DNA of 64,000 nt, from positions 10,306,290 through 10,370,289 of the forward strand of contig OY986965.1 of the NCBI GenBank assembly GCA_963920575.1, read 5' to 3'. Each line of letters opens with the position of its first letter. The first letter of the stretch is position 1. The position numbers and the translations under genes are program-made. This DNA comes from Narthecium ossifragum. Lineage: Eukaryota; Streptophyta; Magnoliopsida; Dioscoreales; Nartheciaceae. The notes below the pieces were generated by a model. The model saw only the letters and a program-made list of their open reading frames with translations, searched no databases and had not been told where the DNA came from. Below are positions 1 to 11,809 of this stretch, one piece after another.

Positions 1-320
1 TCACTAAATTCGACAAAATCAGTACAAAGTACAAAACTAAGAAAAACTCAAATGGTAAAGGTTAGTCACTAAAGCTCTGCTTCGAGCACGTTGTGTTTAT
101 GCGTCTCTATGCCAATCTGCTGTGGAGAATTACATTCTAGGGTCTGAAATTGAGATGAACAACGATATGTAATCCCAGCTATTATGATTGGATTGGTCTC
201 CTTGTTTCTTCTTATTCATACTGAACAAGAGCCAAGAATTATAGGTTGTTTTGCATCTACTATGAGCAGGTTGTGCATGGCCAGATGCAATTGTGTGTTT
301 CGTGCAAGTGCGCACATTAA

Positions 321-570
321 GGAGGCGTTTGGTTGCTTACATAAGCTAATGCAGTGCATTGCATCTGCTAATGCAATGTTGCATTAGTAAAAGCAGCCAT
401 TTTGGCTGCATTAGCTAATGCAATGTTGCATTAGCAAAAGCAGCCATTTTGGCTGCATTAGCTAATGCAGCATTTGAGGCCCTTTTTGCATTAACTGAAA
501 CACTGGTATAGACCAAAATGCTGCATTAGCTCATGCATACATCAGCTAATACAAGCAACCAAACAGCCCC
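321..570. mobile_element. Tourist-like (PIF/Harbinger) MITE in ATXR2 intron 12
   Basis: A 250-bp element is flanked by a direct TAA on both sides (318-320 and 571-573). Its ends are inverted repeats: GGAGGCGTTTGGTTGCTT at the left and GGGGCTGTTTGGTTGCTT reading in from the right. The GGG/CCTGTTTGGTT terminus and the TWA target duplication are typical of Tourist/PIF-Harbinger elements. The interior is two ~57-bp direct repeats built from GCATTAGCTAATGCA palindromes. There is no coding capacity. It lies in the intron downstream of the last visible ATXR2 exon. Confidence 0.85.
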
Positions 571-813
571 TAAGTTCTTCTCCATGAATGAAACCAAACA
601 ACCAGGAAAAAGAATTTGTCCAACCAATGATTGGTGATTCCTTTAATGTTTTATCCATTTTTGTCAGTATAGGACAAAGGAAGTCATACATCAAAAACTT
701 TCTAGGCCGCACATTTAGCCCACTTTGACAAGAATATGAAAAGATGTTTGACTAGCAAAGATATTAGATTCAATCAATAGCTCTGTTCCAAATATTCAAG
801 TTCTCTCGCATAC

Positions 814-3800
814 CTTGGCAGCAAACTGAGTAATCATCACCAAGAGCATCTAGATATGGTCGTGTAAGCTTCTCAGCCTCTTCCTGCAGTGTAGGGTTAT
901 CTATTGCTCATACGGATTTGAGTAAATATTCATAAAAAAATGTTGTTCGGGATAATAAAGTGGACCTTTTTGGGTGACGGAAGATCGTCGATATATATGA
1001 AATAATCTTCAACAGGTGATGCGACAACTAAATCACTGCATAATAGCCGTTTACAGTAACTGAATACGTTCATAATGCATAAGGCCTGAAAACATCTTAA
1101 TAGAGATGTTTCAGGATAAGATAAATGGACACAGAAACATAGTCTCTTGGAGTCCAAACATAGAATATTATACTAATGGGAACAGTATGTCAGTACCTCG
1201 GTCTCCAAAATGCTGATAGGATTTATTACTTACAGATTATTTAGCTCAAACATGCCTATAAGATGTCCATAGACTTCAAGCGACAATACTAAGCATGGTT
1301 AAAGTGACAAACATATAGAGTATATCTGATGACAGAAACTCAGAAGCCAGTTTAAAGGATACGGGGTGCATATTCATCATTGAAGATTGCTTCCTTCAGA
1401 AGCTGTAGAGACTGAAAATTAGAAGCAACCCCATTAGATATGTCTTACAGAAATAGTTGAAAAGAAACTACATGGCCGACAAAATCAAAACGAAGGCATT
1501 CAAGAAACAACTATATAGCAAACCATTCACCACTTCCATAATCAGATAACAAGCGCTAAACATGAACTACAATATATGATAAACAAACTCCAACACCAAC
1601 TGCTATCACTTGTACTCAATTTCAATCTCAAAAGATATAACTGACCAACTACTAGTATCTTGCCATTGATCTCCTATTACTGAAGAACAGAACATTCTGA
1701 ATCTCCATGGTACTAGAGAAAGCATGAGATCTTATTTGTTTGACAGGTCCACTCAAACTACACTTTATAAAGGTGCATACGAGGCAGGAAGAGCTGAAAT
1801 TAGATAAACCTCATGCAATTGTCAGAGTCGGTGCTTACAGAGAATGCTAGGTCTCTTATTTGCATTCTGAATGCAGTTTCATCAGAACGATCTACATCAT
1901 CCGGCAAGGCAATACAGTCCCACCACCTAGAGTAAAAGCATGACACGTGGAGATGATGTTGTTCTGCAGAAGAAAAGGAAATACGGAGAAAAGAAAGAAA
2001 AGAGATAGTTGCTATATAATGATACTGAACCAATGGCTCTCTCTAGCATTAGCAGATTCCACTTGATTATTTTCATCTCTTATTAAAAAGCTGTAGGTGC
2101 TTCTTAGTTACTAAAGCCTAAAAAGGTGAAAATGGAATAGGACCCACAAGAGGGACAACTAGTATATTTGTATGGGACATCATGATGCATAAAGGCCATA
2201 TGATGCGTCCAGATAATATGCATCTGCATGTTCCAGATGTGACCAACACATTAATAACCATCGAAAGCATTATTAACTATCAAACTTTTTAACAATTCTT
2301 CAGCAAAGTCTTAGTTGCAAAATGAAGGGTCTTCAGAAGGTAAGAAATCGGAATTTTTATTTCAGTACTGCATATGGAAGTGTTGTTCTAAAGATAATGT
2401 CATGTTGATAACGAAATCTTACCTAAAGGTGAGAATTAGTCAGCAAAGTCCTCCTCTGGTCATTTAACAAAGACAACAAGCAATAAATTTTACCTTTTCT
2501 TGAATCCCGTCGACAATGGTTTCCAGGCCTCCAAAAGCAAAGAAAACCCAAATTCAATAGATTCGCTTGTCCTAGAGAGTTGTTCACTCCCCTCAATATG
2601 TAGCCTTTTCAATTTCCTGTACCTCGAAATGGTCAATGCAATTGCCTGAGCTACGAAAAACACACAAGAGACAAAAACAGAAGATGTTAATGATTGCATA
2701 GTATTTCCAGAGCTTGATCAAGAGTATAACTGCTCTTTGTCAAGATTTATGAAATACATGGCTTGCATGCATTTTTCATCTCTCTACATAGTCACATGGG
2801 TATTCTATCATGGCAAAGATTAATGTCATAGATATCACTAATATGAAACTGCATTAAAAGTGAGGCTTAAGAATAAGCCATGATTGAATGGACAGAAAAT
2901 ATTAATAAACAATCATCTGAACATTTCAAGATTATAAAACTTTGATGCAAGGATTGTTGTCCCGGTGGCACGCGTTGTGCCAGCAACCTGCTGGCACAGT
3001 ACGCGCTGCCGGCACAGGGCGTGCCGGACTGGTACGCCCCCGTGCCGGTCCAGAAGAGTGAAATTCACTCGTATTCAGCATCTCCAATTGGCTAAATATA
3101 ATCTCTTATACCTAAATAGAGTGAAATCATATCAAAATAGTATATTACAATACATGAAAGATAATCAACAGCTCAATACATCTCTCATATGAGCACACAC
3201 ACCAACCTCTCTCTCATGCTAACCATAATCTATCATTTGGTGGTATAAGATAAATGTTCCTAATAGAAGTAATAAGCAATTAAAAGACGTTTTCATTTTT
3301 TATTAAGTTCAAAAGGTCAATTATCTAATTAGAGTTCAAATTAAAATTAATAGTTAATCTGTGAAAATTAAACAAGATATTCCATTTTCAGATAATGGAC
3401 ATCTTATAATCTTGGCAATTTTCTTCGTTACCTTTTACCTCAAATCTATACAATGTAGAAATAAACATGAGCAATTAAATTATTAAATTTGGTATAAGTT
3501 TGAGTCATTAGCATAAAATTAACATAATTAATTGATTTAAACCCAATTAGCATGAGAGGTGAGTAACTTATATACAAGTTGTTAATGACATACCTAATTT
3601 TCTCCCTTATCTCCCTCTCTCCTGCGGGCCCACCAACTCCACGTTTCTCTCCCTTATCCTTATCCCCCTCTCCATGCTGGCCCACCAATCCATGTGGCCT
3701 CTGGCTCCTCCTCTTCTCCGGGTCTTCCTCCCCTCTGGCTCTCCTAGTGGGCCCACGGGAAAGAGGAAGATTAGGGAGAAAATCAGGTATGTCATTAATA

Positions 3801-6800
3801 ACTTGTATATTAATTACTCACCTCTCATGCTAATTGGGTTTAAATCAATTAATTATATTAATTTTATGCTAATGACTCAAAAATATACCATATTCAATAA
3901 TTTAATTACTCATGTTTATTTCCACATTGTTTAAATTTGAGGTAAAGGATAATGAAGAAAATTGCAAGATTATAAGATGTCCATTATCTGAAAGTGGAAT
4001 ATCTTGTTTAATTTTTACATATTAACTATTAATTTTAATTTGAACTCTAATTAGATAACTGACCTTTTGAACTTAATAAACAATGAAAACGTCTTTTAAT
4101 TGCTTATTGCATTGTTTAATTCTACATTTATCTTAGACCACCGAATGATAGATTATGGTTAGCTTGAGAGAGAGCTTGGTGTGTGTGCTCATATAAGAGA
4201 TGTATTGAGCAGTTGATTATGTTCCATGTACTGTACTATACTACTTTGGTATGTTTTCACTCTGCTCTGATATAAGAGATTATATTTGGCCAATTGAAGA
4301 TGTTGAATACGAGTGAATTTCACTCTTCTAGACCGGCACGGGGGCGTACCAGTCCGACACCCCCCGTGCCGGTGGTGCATACCATGCCAGCAGGTTGCCG
4401 GCACGGCGCGTGCCACCAGGACGGCAATCCCTACTTCCAAGTGCCTCTAAACTAGTGAATTCGCAATAAGCTATCCTTCAAAAATCATGATCATATATAA
4501 CTCCATCCAAATCTCTATTAATGGATAACTGCACATACCTCCAACCTACTATGATAATCAGTGAATAATCGATTAAATTGCATGAATTAAATATACATAA
4601 CATCGAGGGAAAAAGTTTTGGAATCTTCGGGTCTAGAATATAAGTGCCAAGCAGTCAGCCCACATTGCCTAGTAGAGACCATTGCCATAGGAATAATACG
4701 ATTGACATTGGCCCACAACCAGTCAGGGTTAATAGTCTCAAATGAATAATCTCGGTAAACTTTAAGGCCCGCAAGGTAAAGTTTCAGTCTGAGACAAAGA
4801 TTCCGGTCCCAAACTTAAAATTTAGGTCAGAAATGTAAAGTCTCGACCAAAATGTTTTTTTTTCCTTCACTATTGTTCAAGTGAAATCATCTTGACTAAC
4901 ACCCATCCCTCTAGTGAAATTATCAGGAAAAGGAACATTATAACTCATAAGTTTTACATCGTAAAAATAAACAGGACCGAAACCCACAGGCTCGGTTTAA
5001 AATAACTTAACACGCTCAGTTTCTGGTCTCTAACCCCATATCTCTCAATGATACTCTCTCTCTGATTGGATCTCTCTCTTCGATCTTGGCGATGCTCCCA
5101 TCAAATCTCCGACCTGACTCTCATCGATCTCCAAAGGATCCCGATATTGTGCACTACCTACATTTAAGTTAAACTACCCCCTCTGTCCCTCCTGCCCAAC
5201 CTTATAATTCCCTAGTCCTAGACAGAACATACACCTACAAATGGCAGCTGTCTGCATAAAGGTGTTGAGCTGCAAATTTTCCTAGAGAAGAGGCCTCCAG
5301 CAGCAATATCCGTGCAGAAAATTGGTAGTCATGTTTTGCTTCCTTTTTTCCTTCTTTCTCCATTGAACTCTCCTCTCCGTTTCACTTTTTCTTTTTTTTC
5401 TCACCTATTTCGCCATTAGGCCCTGTGCCATGGGAATGACCAGTGCCACAGAATGTACCGTGTCAAAGATGGCGTGACCGACACCTCTTTGCTTCCTTCT
5501 TTCCTTCTTGCTTCATTGAATTGTCCTCTTCCTTCCACTTATTATTTTCTTGTCACGCCTATTGTGCCATCAGGCCCTGTGTTGTTTGCATTCTATGTCA
5601 CAGCATGTACCGTGTCAGCTTGACAGGTACCAAATCTTTGCTTTGCATTCAACCTTCATCCAACTCAGTGAGTTATATGCACTAAAAGACGTGCTAGTCT
5701 ATATGGAATATGATACTTGAGGTTATCTGCAATTAGGCTAATTACAAATACATCATTCTTTTCTTATGATGTTACGTCTCATGCAATCCCATACATCAAA
5801 GGCATAAATCTAGTATCTTATTCAACATTAAGGCAACTTGTTATCATATAAATTTCAATAGGCATAAGGATATTTAACCTTGGCAGCAAGGATAAAAATA
5901 TCGTTCGTTCCTGCAAAATGTCAGGGAAAAATATTAACATGCATATACAAAAAGTTACAAGCACAATAACATGCATTGCGTGGCACTAAGATCTTACTGT
6001 TAGCATGTTCAATAAACTTAAGAATTGCAGCATTCTTAGAGCATTTTGAGCTTCCACCAGTACATAACACAGAATGAACTGATTCCCAGTCAGAGTCTGC
6101 ACAAAATTTGCTACAAACGGTTGGAAAATCCATCAGTAAGAAACAACTCAAAGACAATGCCCAAAGTAGCCATTTCTAAAAACTACACAGAACGCGCAAT
6201 TGTAATCAAGAAAGAGAACCTAAAGAAGATGTTTCTGCATATGATAGGAATCTTGCCTCTAAAATTTGTAAATTATGTTTGATAGACATCTATGCGCAAC
6301 TAAACCAAGGTAGAAATCAGAAATTTACACGACTGAGTGCAATTAAAGTTCACCTAACAGATATGATGTCCATCAAATCAAGTATGCATAAGTTTATAAA
6401 AAAAAAAATTCAATATGCAGTGAGCCGAAGGTAATAGCTCAAACCTAATTAGTGTAGAATCCTCCCATAGACATATAATCAGGAGGGACTCGAAGTAAGA
6501 CATTACAAATGGAACATCTGAACCATAATGGATTCAATTAAAGTTCACCCAACAGATATGATGTCCATCAAATCAAGTGCATAAGTTTATAAAAAAAAGA
6601 TTTCAATATGCAGTGAGCCAAAGGTAATAGCTCAAACCTAATTAGTGCAGAATCCTCCCATAGACATATAATCAGGAGGGACTCGAAGTAAGACATTACA
6701 AATGGAACATCTGAACCATAATGGATTCTGCTCAACCTTAATTGGTTGTTGTTTGGATTCATTAATAAACACCTTGGTCAAGGGACTATATTACTGACAC

Positions 6801-9800
6801 TGAAACCCTAGTCACCCTTGAGAAAAGTAATCTCCAAGTTTGACGGTAACTTTCAAGTCCATTTCTGATAAACCTCGTCTAGCAAAGTAGATTCCAACAT
6901 GACCTGCTTGCTGCGTTTTTCTAGGTACAAATACCTCAGCCAAATTCACATACAATACATGTCCGATATGATTGCAAACAAAAAGCCTCACAGCATTTCA
7001 ATTGTACATTGGATGCATTATTTTGTAACAAACATAAAAGGTCCAAAGCCTGAATCCATTTGTCCAGTATTGCATCCAAAACAAAAATCAGGACATCAGA
7101 TCAACCGTACTCTAAATTATGATCAGACCGATTTCCTAAATCACTCCATGCATCTTCCAAACTTACTTCATGCTGCCCTATGTATCTTTTACTTACTATT
7201 TTCATCCTATACATAAACCATAAGAAATAGATCGGTTGAACCCTCTTTTTAAGTTGGCATAGATTTCATCATCTGCATTATACTCCCATGTGTATCTCTG
7301 TCAGCTAGTTTCAAATTGTAAATATATATAGATTTCTGCACATGGTACACAGATGATTCAAACCCTTCCTAACTGCATATTTCCTTTAGATCAGAATCTA
7401 TCGTCCTCAAATTTTCTTTTAAGTTATAGGTGGTGGGATTGAGAGTGAGGGCAGCCATGAAATGACAGAACAAATATCAGTCGATGACTTAGACAACCAA
7501 AAAAAGTCTTCCATACTTCACCTGAGCCAAAGTGGAGCAACCACAATCAGAGACAAGCATAACATGCATTGAATGGAGTTTTGGCTATCGACAGAAACAG
7601 ATATCCAACATGCTCCACTCAGCCCCAACAACAACAGTATCCAATGCAATAAGACCATTTTTCATATGACAAATTTTGGATCAATAGCCAGCCACATTCA
7701 TTTCATCTTTTGTCTATGACTATGAACATGCACGTATAAATGCTTCATCCACAATAAGGACTTTTACCAATTATGAATAGGAAATTAGTGTCTTTAAACA
7801 TGAACTATAGAGTCAAAAATGTATAAGTGTAAGGAGAGCAGTTGGATGTTAACCTGCAATAGTGTTCTTCTTCACATCCACCAGGACAACCAATAACTGG
7901 AGGCAAGTCAAATTGCTTAGTGTGAGGCAGAAAAAGATCGCCATGCATTAACGACTCAAGAATCTCATTGGGAATAGAATTATCCTCCAATGTGCTAGAA
8001 CAACTTGGTCGAACATCATCACAAATTCTTCTGATACAATTTTGTTCTTCGTCTGATAAATCCATCGGACAAGCTACTTCTGAATTATGAGAAGCAACCA
8101 TATTACCACAATCCTTCTTACTTGATAATCCCAAACCTTGCAAGTAAAGCTTTCTTCCAATTTGAAGTTCTATAGAACCAATATAACGAAAGCAGTAGCT
8201 ACATACAAGACAGTCAACCTACAAAGTGAAGCAATAGGTTTTTCACACATCAATTGCACTAGAAAACATTGCTCAAGATAAGAGATAGATCAAAGCAATT
8301 TGTTTCGAAAGAAAACCTTGTTAGAACTGTGCTGAGCAGCGACAAGCATTTGATCCTTCATAATTAAATCCCCCTCTTCATATTCCATGTTAGCATAGAC
8401 ACCTGCAGTACCTCAAAACTTGCTCAAGTGGCAAAAAGTGGGTCAAGATTTCGACACAACAATAGAAATGAAGAAATGTTGACACCAAGGCACATCAGTC
8501 TGTGCAGACACAAATATTTCAACAGGTTGAATTTGAGCCACTATGTCAGTTAGCTCGTCTTGTGGATAACAATGGAAATATCTCAAAGAAAGGGCCCTTG
8601 CTGTTTATATTGTAGCTAATGTGATGCCAAACTTTCCTGATTGCAGTAAAATGTAGACCAGAAAGATGATCAAATACAATGAAGAAATAAGCCTCTAACA
8701 AGTTTGTGGAGTACAACATTTCAAAGATATTGGTTGCAATTTGTATAGCCAGAAGCTATGTATTGAATAGCGAGTCAAAAGCACAAACAAGGTTCCTATA
8801 GATAACACAAGTAATCGAGTGAAGAGGATTCTAAGATTAAAGTATATAAGCCACACCATTTTGGCCAAAATATCTCGTGCTAGTAGCTAGCTGATACAAG
8901 ATAGGCTTTTGTTTATGGCAAGCCCAAAAAAAAAACACAACACACTTGGTACCAGGGTTTTTTGACTTCAAAGTGAACTCTAACGGCCACAGGACTGACA
9001 GGAAGAGCTGTGAAGCAGAGGGAGAGGAAGGAAAGAAGAGAAGAGGAAAAGAAAAGGAAAAATTATAAGAAAAAAGGTAGAAAAAGCGAGGATTTTGTTG
9101 CCAACTGGTACAGTATGTGTCAGCCACTATTGTCAAGCCAATGGAGGACCGGCTTGACATTTGAACCCAGCCCATGCACTTTTTAAGTATCAAGTATGAC
9201 ATGGTTGGTACCGACTCGAGTTGAACGGCTCACACTCGATGCCAGATTGTATACAAAAATACCTAGCGTGTCCCTTTGGTAACGGGTCTGAAGGTAATTA
9301 AACAGTTAAGCATTGACTAAAAACAGTACTTAAAAGTTAAAACCCAAACTTAACCTTAAAAACATAATCAATCCTCTTCTCTCTCTATCTCTATCGCGAT
9401 CGCCAACAAAGCGCTCCACTCCCCTCGTAACTCCTCGCCTTCGCTGGACATCTTGCACCAATGCCAGACAACACCAGGCCTCTCTTTCCTCCTTTCCTCT
9501 CTAATCTTCACCGACTCTCTCTTTCTCATCTCACCTAGCCGGTGGCACATACGGCCTTTGGCCGGCACAGCGTGTGCTCCCAACACAGCAACCATTGGCA
9601 AAAAAAGGTAGATAAAGTCCACCAGCAAGCAAGCCTGCCAACAGCACGTACCCAGTCGGTCAAGGACTGGCACTATATGTGCCCATTGACAGAGAAATCC
9701 CTGGGCCACACCATCCTCATCATCATAAATTTTAGCCAATAATTGTTTGTTAGCAATGGTTTGAAACTTATGATTCAAGGAGGCTTCATAAGACAAATAA

Positions 9801-11371
9801 ATTGATCCATCTATCAATTAGTTACCTAAACACGAACATAATACACTATTATGAGATCTGTGGCCATGTTAATGAGGGGTTTACATTAACACCATCTTTA
9901 TTTGTTCTATAAGTCATACTGTAAATGGTCCACAAACGAAGCTAAACCACCAGGAAGCATCCTCTTAGGTTCCCTTAAATAAGAAACTAGATCTAAGCTA
10001 GGCACATCATGTGAAAAAGACAGATACACCATTTGAAAGCGAACATATGGAAGAAGCCTAAAGAGTCATTAAATAGCTCATAGCATGCAGGAAAATCATG
10101 CAAATAATTTATTATGCTAAAGACAAAGGCGGGTGGATTAGGGAGAGCAAGAGAGAGACTCAGAAGGTCAGAAATAGAGGAAAAACAATAAAGATGTCAC
10201 ATCCTATCAGTGATAATAAATGACCTTTTACCATTACCAGGAGTCAAAGCCAAGAAAGAATCCTAGAGCAGAAATAATATGGTAGACATCTTTAATCAAG
10301 TGGAACAGATATAAATAAAGCAAGTACCCTACAATTTGCTTTCCAACAAAGTGAATTTAAGCTAGCTTCCAACTGGTAACAAAAGCAATAGTGTTATCCT
10401 CATTACTATGCAACAACCATATTTCAGCCAAAACCAAAATTACCTTTTCCAATTTCATTGTTGTACTTCAATCCTATCCCGTGGCATCCTCTTGATTTTA
10501 TAAGCTCGTCATAGTAGCCCTAAAATAGATGTGCCATGCCCAATTGTCAGCAATTCAAGAAAACTTCTAGTACTTGGCAAGGACCAGGGATGATTAACAA
10601 AATCTTGATGCTTAGGTTTGAAGACTAGGTTTCTATATACAAGTGGGTGACTTGGCTTGTTTCTTAATTAGATATATCACTTTGTGTTAGAAGTATTCCA
10701 TACTCTATGAATTATGGCAATGAACTTTATAGAGATAATGTTGAGATAACCAGAAAAAATCACAAAATCTTGATAATCAAAAAACGACAATTTATATTCC
10801 AAAGTAGAATTTTTGAATTTCATGAAACATGCACTCGCTTTGCTTTTATCTCTCAAAGATATAACATACCACTTTCACTATGCATTTTCTTTATATTAGT
10901 AATGCATAAAAAAAACAGCAATCGAAATGAAATTAAGGTATACGGCTATTCTACATTTTCTGTGTGCACCGGGCTAGCTAACAGATGAATCTTTGCAACT
11001 TCCATGGCAGGTTCTATGATCACTCTCTAAAGATTTTTACTGCATATTTGAAGTCGCAAGAGAGCGCCAAAACTTCACGTAGAATAGGATTAAAAGCTCT
11101 TATTTTAACCTAAACATTCTGACGAGGCTAAAGTGATCATTTTCGTAGCACCAATTTCTTCTTGTGCTCCGATGTGTTGAAATTTCTAAAGAAAAGCATA
11201 AACAAGAAACATAAAGAAGAGAGTGAAAGAAGAAAATAGAAGAAAGAAAAAGAAAAGAATTAAAGCAGAGGATGAGACGCTTGCCTGAACCGCTTGAGGA
11301 GATGGAGGCGCCAAAAGCGCAGCGATTTGATCGGAGAACTGCTTGTCCAAAGGGCATGGACTGCTACCCAT
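814..11371 (-). CDS. ATXR2: Histone-lysine N-methyltransferase ATXR2-like (SDG36), 3' end beyond window
   Basis: Twelve minus-strand exons are readable: 11371-11285, 10519-10444, 8402-8317, 8218-7854, 6110-5998, 5910-5879, 2645-2494, 1926-1839, 1411-1363, 1288-1234, 1035-966 and 883-814. Joined, they give 414 open codons with matching phases at every junction. All introns are GT-AG except the first, which has a GC donor. I recognise the product as the plant ATXR2 family from blocks such as WWDCIALPDDVD, LVVASPVEDYF and IYIDDLP. A MYND-like Cys/His cluster covers residues ~86-221 (VDCLVCSYCFR; then CPGGC...YC..FC......H...C across the exon 4/5 junction). It interrupts a split SET domain, as in SMYD-type enzymes. 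The family methylates histone H3; Arabidopsis ATXR2 is reported to act on H3K36 during callus formation. The catalytic SET end (the NHSC-type motif and post-SET cysteines, roughly 60-70 residues) is not in the window. Start: the first ATG, before MGSSPCPLDK. No stops or frameshifts are seen, so the gene appears functional. Confidence 0.93.
2951..4431. mobile_element. Foldback element: ~1.5-kb near-perfect palindrome in ATXR2 intron 6
   Basis: The left half (from GGATTGTTGTCCCGGTGGCA) is repeated in inverted orientation in the right half (reading in from 4431: GGGATTGCCGTCCTGGTGGC). The arms run ~600-700 bp each to a short GC-rich centre near 3600-3770. The outer ~110 bp carry GTGCCGGCAC-type repeats (the CCGGCACG and GTGCCGG motifs). 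The inner arm pair CCCAATTAGCATGAGAGGTG / CACCTCTCATGCTAATTGGG flanks the centre. Short ORFs inside it are mirror images and not genes. I could not find a convincing target-site duplication, so the superfamily is open; a long-TIR Mutator-like or foldback element is likely. Confidence 0.75.
5335..5640. repeat. Diverged tandem duplication, ~153-bp unit (ATXR2 intron 6)
   Basis: Two head-to-tail units (about 5335-5487 and 5488-5640) share, in order, a TTTGCTTCC pyrimidine tract, TTCATTGAA or CCATTGAAC, a second pyrimidine tract, CCAT.AGGCCCTGTG, and a CACAG.ATGTACCGTGTCA block. Divergence is visible by eye, so the duplication is old. It may be a piece of a degenerate transposon; similar CCGGCACAG/GTACC-rich text occurs at ~9090-9240 and ~9540-9700 in intron 2. 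No coding function is seen. Confidence 0.55.
6340..6727. repeat. Recent tandem duplication, ~195-bp unit (ATXR2 intron 4)
   Basis: Two nearly identical head-to-tail units, about 6340-6534 and 6535-6727, each start at CAATTAAAGTTCACC and end with ACCATAATGGATTC. They differ by a few substitutions and by the length of an A-run, so the event is recent. The duplication lies wholly inside intron 4 between exons 4 and 5 and does not touch a splice site. Confidence 0.9.
8403..10443. other. ATXR2 intron 2, with degenerate repetitive sequence
   Basis: This 2.0-kb intron separates exons 2 and 3. It contains two GC-richer islands, ~8930-9240 and ~9370-9720, carrying GTACC/CCGGC-type words and purine or pyrimidine tracts unlike the AT-rich surroundings. 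They look like remnants of transposons, but I cannot assign a family. No exon with conserved ATXR2 sequence was found in it. Confidence 0.4.
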
Positions 11372-11809
11372 TATGACTCCGAGAGAGATGGGGATTTCAG
11401 TGGGGGTTTTACGCCTTCTCGGTGAGTGAGTTGCTGCTGGGCCACTGTCGCTAGTCGTGGCCTTCAATTATAGATGCCTGATGAACACAGGTGGCGTTTG
11501 GCATCGGCGGAGTGATGCCCGATGCGGGCGCCGGGCGGTGCGCCTACCTGAGCTCGAGACTAACGTCACCACGACCAGGGTTGGGCTTGGGCCGGATCTA
11601 GATTCTAATACCCAAGGCTGTCTGGGCCAAGGTCGACACAATGTGGGGCTTGGGTCAGGGGTCGAGCCGGACACCAATCTACGTACCTTTGTCACGGGGA
11701 AGTGCAGCATAAATTTTTCTTCGAATTCTCTCCAATGATGCCGTCAAGACCTTTCTTGACAAGCCCTCATTTGTCTTCTTCACATGCAAACACACAAGAA
11801 GACAAAGGA
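11372..11809 (-). promoter_or_regulatory. ATXR2 5' flank (5' UTR and presumed promoter)
   Basis: The ~440 bp between the ATXR2 start codon and the first retrotransposon LTR must hold the 5' UTR and core promoter. The 80 bp next to the ATG are in-frame open but not conserved. Beyond that the sequence becomes GC-rich and repetitive (GGGCCGG, CTTGGGTC). I see no convincing TATA box. The insertion at 11810 limits the native promoter to this short stretch. Confidence 0.4.

Noticed and set aside
1..813. Search for the missing SET/post-SET exons of ATXR2
   Set aside because: No NHSC-type or CxCxxC post-SET sequence found in any minus frame; they must lie left of the window.
3446..3934. ORFs on both strands around 3.4-3.9 kb
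   Set aside because: Mirror-image translations of the foldback palindrome arms and its GC-rich centre.
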